Part shown: in pieces, positions 61,156 through 64,000 of the stretch | How the letters are laid out: each line of letters starts with the position of its first letter | How positions within the stretch are numbered: the stretch's first letter is position 1 | Assembly: GCA_934435205.1 (NCBI GenBank) | Contig: CAKSAK010000004.1 | Location: 186,001-250,000 of the forward strand | DNA: 64,000 nucleotides | Direction of reading: 5' to 3' | Source: an uncultured Ruminococcus sp. | GTDB taxonomy: Bacteria; Bacillota; Clostridia; Oscillospirales; Ruminococcaceae | The notes under the pieces: model-generated | Databases searched by the model: none | The model's input: only the letters and a program-made list of their open reading frames with translations | What the model was told of the DNA's origin: nothing | Program-made: the position numbers and the translations under genes

Positions 61156-62588
61156 TGTGTAACATCAAGATAGAACGCAGGGTTCAATATATAGCCCTGA
61201 TAGCGTATCTCAATGTGCAGGTGGTCGCCTGTTGAAAAGCCCGTTGAACCCATTTTGCCGATAACGTCGCCTTTTTTTACCTCGTCGCCTATCTCCACAT
61301 CTACCTCTGTGAGGTGTCCGTAAAGGGTGATGAACTCGTTGCCGTGGTCGATGATAACATAGTTTCCATAACCGCCGCCGCAGCCGCAGGACTCCTCCTT
61401 GCCGTAGTCATGAGTGCAGGTGGTGTTTATCTTTATGACCTTGCCACTGCATGAAGCGTGTATAGGCGTGCCGTGAGCCGCAGGAATGTCAAGACCCGTG
61501 TGATATGAGCCCCAGCGTGCACCCACGCCTGATGATACGGAGTAAGACCCAGGAACAGGCCATGCGAAGTAGTAATCAGGCTCGGTATCTCCAAGCTTTT
61601 CGCCCTTGTCAAGGCGGTCATTTATCTCCTTGTGAAGCTCCTCAAGCTTTACATCTGCAAGCGCCATTGTGGCGGAAACCTCGTTATCTCTTGCTGTTCC
61701 GCCTGAGCCTGACGATTTCAGTATTCCAGAAAGGCTGCCCTCAAACTGCTCACGCTCCGCCTCATAGGCTTCGTTCTGCTCTCTGAGCTTCTTCTGCTTA
61801 GCTTTAAGCTCCTGCTGTGTCTTTGTGCTGGAGCGGTAAAGCTGACTGAGCATATCCTTCTGCTGTGTATACTGTGTGTACTGAGCGTCATACTCAGCTT
61901 TCTGCTTGTCAAGGGTCTTTTGCATATCCTCATACTCTGTTTTGAGCTTTGTGAGGTTATCAATGATAGTGTCGTCATGGTGTGCCACACGCTTTATAAG
62001 CTCTAATCTCATGAGTATGTCATAAAAGCTGTCTGATTCCAAAAGCATTGTGGTGTAGCTGTCCGACCCTGCGATATACATTGCCCTGAGCCTTTGCTTG
62101 AAGTCCTCTATACCCTTGTCTATCTCAGCCTGCTTCTTCTCGATATTTCGCTGATTGGTGTTTATCTGAAGCTCCAGTGCAGTCATGTAAGAGTTGAGAA
62201 CGTCTATTTCGTCATTTATAGAATCTATCTTTTCTTTCAGAAGCTTCTGCTTTTTCTCGCTTTTCTCAATGTCCTCATCATATTGGTCGAGCTGTTCGTT
62301 TATTTCCGTCTGCTTTTTTGATATTTCTCTTAGCTGTTCTGCATACTGTGTGATGTCAAAACCTGTTGACTCCTCCTGAGAATTATCGTCATTTTCTGTT
62401 TGTTCATCGCTTTGCTGACCTTCGTCAGCCACAGATTCAGTGTAGCTATAGTCCTCCCCCTGCGAGCTTTCAGTGTCCGCTGAGGTTATCTTCAAAGACG
62501 AATTGTAGCTGCTTCCTGCAATACCAGCAGTAACAGCGAATGCGATAATGAAAGTGAGAATACGTTTTAAGCTGTAAAGCCTGTTCAT
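61152..62588 (-). CDS. Murein hydrolase activator / M23 peptidase (EnvC-like)
   Basis: This 478-residue protein has a signal peptide (about 1-28), an acidic Ser/Glu/Gln linker, a long coiled coil (about 75-285, PcsB/EnvC-like with FKQRLRAMYIAGS), and a C-terminal LytM/M23 domain. The metal ligands are in YHTGLDIP (about 361) and GDHLHIEI (about 455). An inserted cysteine-bearing loop CTHDYGKEESCGCGGGYGNY precedes the YGHL motif. It probably trims peptidoglycan or activates amidases during division. AAAGGAG lies 11 bp before the ATG. A paralogue lies directly upstream. Confidence 0.9.
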   Translation of the reverse strand: MNRLYSLKRILTFIIAFAVTAGIAGSSYNSSLKITSADTESSQGEDYSYTESVADEGQQSDEQTENDDNSQEESTGFDITQYAEQLREISKKQTEINEQLDQYDEDIEKSEKKQKLLKEKIDSINDEIDVLNSYMTALELQINTNQRNIEKKQAEIDKGIEDFKQRLRAMYIAGSDSYTTMLLESDSFYDILMRLELIKRVAHHDDTIIDNLTKLKTEYEDMQKTLDKQKAEYDAQYTQYTQQKDMLSQLYRSSTKTQQELKAKQKKLREQNEAYEAEREQFEGSLSGILKSSGSGGTARDNEVSATMALADVKLEELHKEINDRLDKGEKLGDTEPDYYFAWPVPGSYSVSSGVGARWGSYHTGLDIPAAHGTPIHASCSGKVIKINTTCTHDYGKEESCGCGGGYGNYVIIDHGNEFITLYGHLTEVDVEIGDEVKKGDVIGKMGSTGFSTGDHLHIEIRYQGYILNPAFYLDVTQ

Positions 62589-62639
62589 GAAATAAAAGAC
62601 TCCTTTGGTTGTGTGGCAAGACCTTTCGGCATTGCCTGT

Positions 62640-64000
62640 TTATACATAATTTGACGGGTTCTGTGCCACGCCGTTCAGGCGCACCTCAAAGTGCAGGTGG
62701 TCGCCTGTTGAATATCCTGTCGAGCCGACAATACCCAGAACATCGCCCTTGTTGACGTGCTGACCCTGTGTTACGCTCATATACTGTGAGTGTCCGTAAA
62801 GGGTCCAGTAGCCGTTGCCGTGGTCGATTATGCAGTAGTTTCCATATCCACCGCCGCAGCCGCATGAGCCGTTTTTGCCGTAATCGTGTGTGCAGGTGTT
62901 GCTGACCAGTATAACAGTACCCTCAGCGGCAGCGCATATCTTTGCGCCTCTTATTCCAGGGGACCAGATGTCGATACCCTTGTGATAAGCGCCCCAGCGC
63001 CAGCCCACGCCGTAGGAAATATGATAATAACCCGGCACAGGCCATGTGAACTGGCTCTTGTCGGTATAATTGTAGTCACCGTTATTGGTAGAAGATTGAC
63101 CGCTGTTAGAGGTGTTGCCGTTTGCATTAGAAGATGAAGAATTGCCGTTATTATTATTCTGCTGCTGTTGCTGCTGTAGCTGCTGTTGTTTACGTTGTTC
63201 TTCCTCTCTTCTCTTACGTTCTTCCTCTTCTTTTTTCTTACGTTCCTCTTCTTCCTTCTTTTTGATCTGCTCCTGCTCCTTGTAAAGCTTCTGGAGCTGT
63301 GCCTCAAAGTCTTCCTGCTCCTTGTTTATCTGCTCCTTATTGGCTTCATAAGCCGCCTTATCTTCCTCAAGCTGGTCGATAACAGCCTGACTTTTTGCAT
63401 AAAGGTCGTCAAGCTTTTTCTTCTGCTCAGTGTGATATGTCTTTTGTTCTTCAAGGGTAGTTTTGTTAGTTTCAAGGTCAGTCTTGTTGGCTTCAAGCTC
63501 TGCCTCCTGAGATTCATACTCGCCTTTAAGCTCAACAAGCCCGTCGATCATGGTGTTGTCATGGTCAGCCACTCTCTTGACAAGCTCTATTTTCATAAGC
63601 ATATCATAAAAGTCCGTCGAACCAATAAGAATATCGGTGTATGAACTGTTTCCGGCAACATACATTGCTCTGAGACGTTGTTTGAAGTCAACAACGCCAT
63701 TTTCTATCTCAGTTCTCTTGTTTTTTATTTTTATTTCGCTCTTTGCGATAGCCTCTTCAAGGTCGGCTATCTCAGTTTCTAGGTCAGCTATGGAATCCTC
63801 AAGGGTCAGTATAGTTTCCTGAACAGTTTCTATCTGCTCTTGTATAGCTTTCTGATTTTCTTCCTCCTTGGAGATATCGTCCTTTGTGCTGCTTATCTGC
63901 TCGTCAAGGTCAGCCTGCTTTTTTTCAAGCTCGCTTATTTTATCCTTGGCAGAGGATATCTTTTTCTTATTGTTCTTTATTGCCTGACTTTCCGCAGAAG
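62640..64000 (-). CDS. Paralogous EnvC-like M23 peptidase (5' end outside window)
   Basis: 452 residues are visible; the frame is open to the window edge, so the N-terminus is missing. The coiled coil (about 1-280) ends in a Glu/Lys/Arg block, followed by a polyglutamine-asparagine-serine linker (about 280-330). The M23 domain has YHKGIDIW, the same CTHDYGKNGSCGCGGGYGNY loop and GDHLHFEV. The FKQRLRAMYVAGN segment matches its neighbour, which starts 51 bp downstream, so this is a tandem duplication. The longer low-complexity linker is the main difference. Confidence 0.88.
   Translation of the reverse strand, partial: SAESQAIKNNKKKISSAKDKISELEKKQADLDEQISSTKDDISKEEENQKAIQEQIETVQETILTLEDSIADLETEIADLEEAIAKSEIKIKNKRTEIENGVVDFKQRLRAMYVAGNSSYTDILIGSTDFYDMLMKIELVKRVADHDNTMIDGLVELKGEYESQEAELEANKTDLETNKTTLEEQKTYHTEQKKKLDDLYAKSQAVIDQLEEDKAAYEANKEQINKEQEDFEAQLQKLYKEQEQIKKKEEEERKKKEEEERKRREEEQRKQQQLQQQQQQNNNNGNSSSSNANGNTSNSGQSSTNNGDYNYTDKSQFTWPVPGYYHISYGVGWRWGAYHKGIDIWSPGIRGAKICAAAEGTVILVSNTCTHDYGKNGSCGCGGGYGNYCIIDHGNGYWTLYGHSQYMSVTQGQHVNKGDVLGIVGSTGYSTGDHLHFEVRLNGVAQNPSNYV

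Overview
The window looks like the chromosome of a spore-forming, anaerobic Clostridia species, most likely Ruminococcus-like (Oscillospiraceae). The reasons are the split rpoBC and str (rpsL-rpsG-fusA-tuf) blocks, a dipicolinate synthase pair (spore cortex/core), a membrane-anchored cohesin-like protein, BspA/InlB-type surface proteins, frequent TTG/GTG starts after strong AAGGAGG-like sites, and many near-consensus TTGACA-17-TATAAT promoters. The assignment is inferred from gene content only.

Layout. 1-3.9 kb: two surface proteins (one cut by the window edge) and a polysaccharide deacetylase. 4-18.2 kb: a chemoreceptor, 6-phosphofructokinase facing glycogen synthase, an ABC-F ATPase with an acetyltransferase, a sialate O-acetylesterase-like enzyme, an ACT-domain protein with a DUF711 protein, a TIM-barrel sugar isomerase with a PHP phosphatase, and dpaA-dpaB. 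18.6-23.4 kb: an EF-G paralogue, then a ComM-like ATPase with an alpha/beta hydrolase. 23.5-25.1 kb: about 1.7 kb without genes, full of repeats, ending in a 174-bp perfect-ended palindromic element in the rpoB leader. 25.1-39.5 kb: rpoB, rpoC, an ECF sigma factor with a probable membrane anti-sigma factor, rpsL, rpsG, fusA, tuf. 39.6-44.1 kb: CPBP protease and tadA facing recR-ybaB-dnaX-SRP RNA. 44.2-48 kb: a CheY-like/CheX-like pair, tRNA-Leu(CAA), oligoendopeptidase F. 48-51 kb: a second large repeat block and the Asp23/FakA-like operon.

51-56.3 kb is the most unusual part: an AT-rich island between the asp23 promoter and a HAD phosphatase gene. It carries a BspA-like surface protein, two stunted small genes, an Agr/LytTR-type two-component system without agrB/agrD, the last 43 codons of a tyrosine recombinase and an unknown small gene. 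A 62-bp perfect direct repeat and a 42-bp inverted repeat flank it, and a copy of the HAD gene's 3' tail is stranded on the far side. I read it as a decayed integrative element inserted at the end of the HAD gene.

57-64 kb: uracil permease with upp, a multi-pass GT-C-like membrane protein, and two tandem paralogous M23 cell-wall hydrolases, the second cut by the window end.

Across the window there are at least 13 copies of a short palindromic unit beginning GTAGGGG, plus two roughly 0.5-kb mosaics of hairpins, GTGAGGAAT-type runs and these units with the same internal order. No CRISPR array, rRNA operon or complete insertion sequence was seen.
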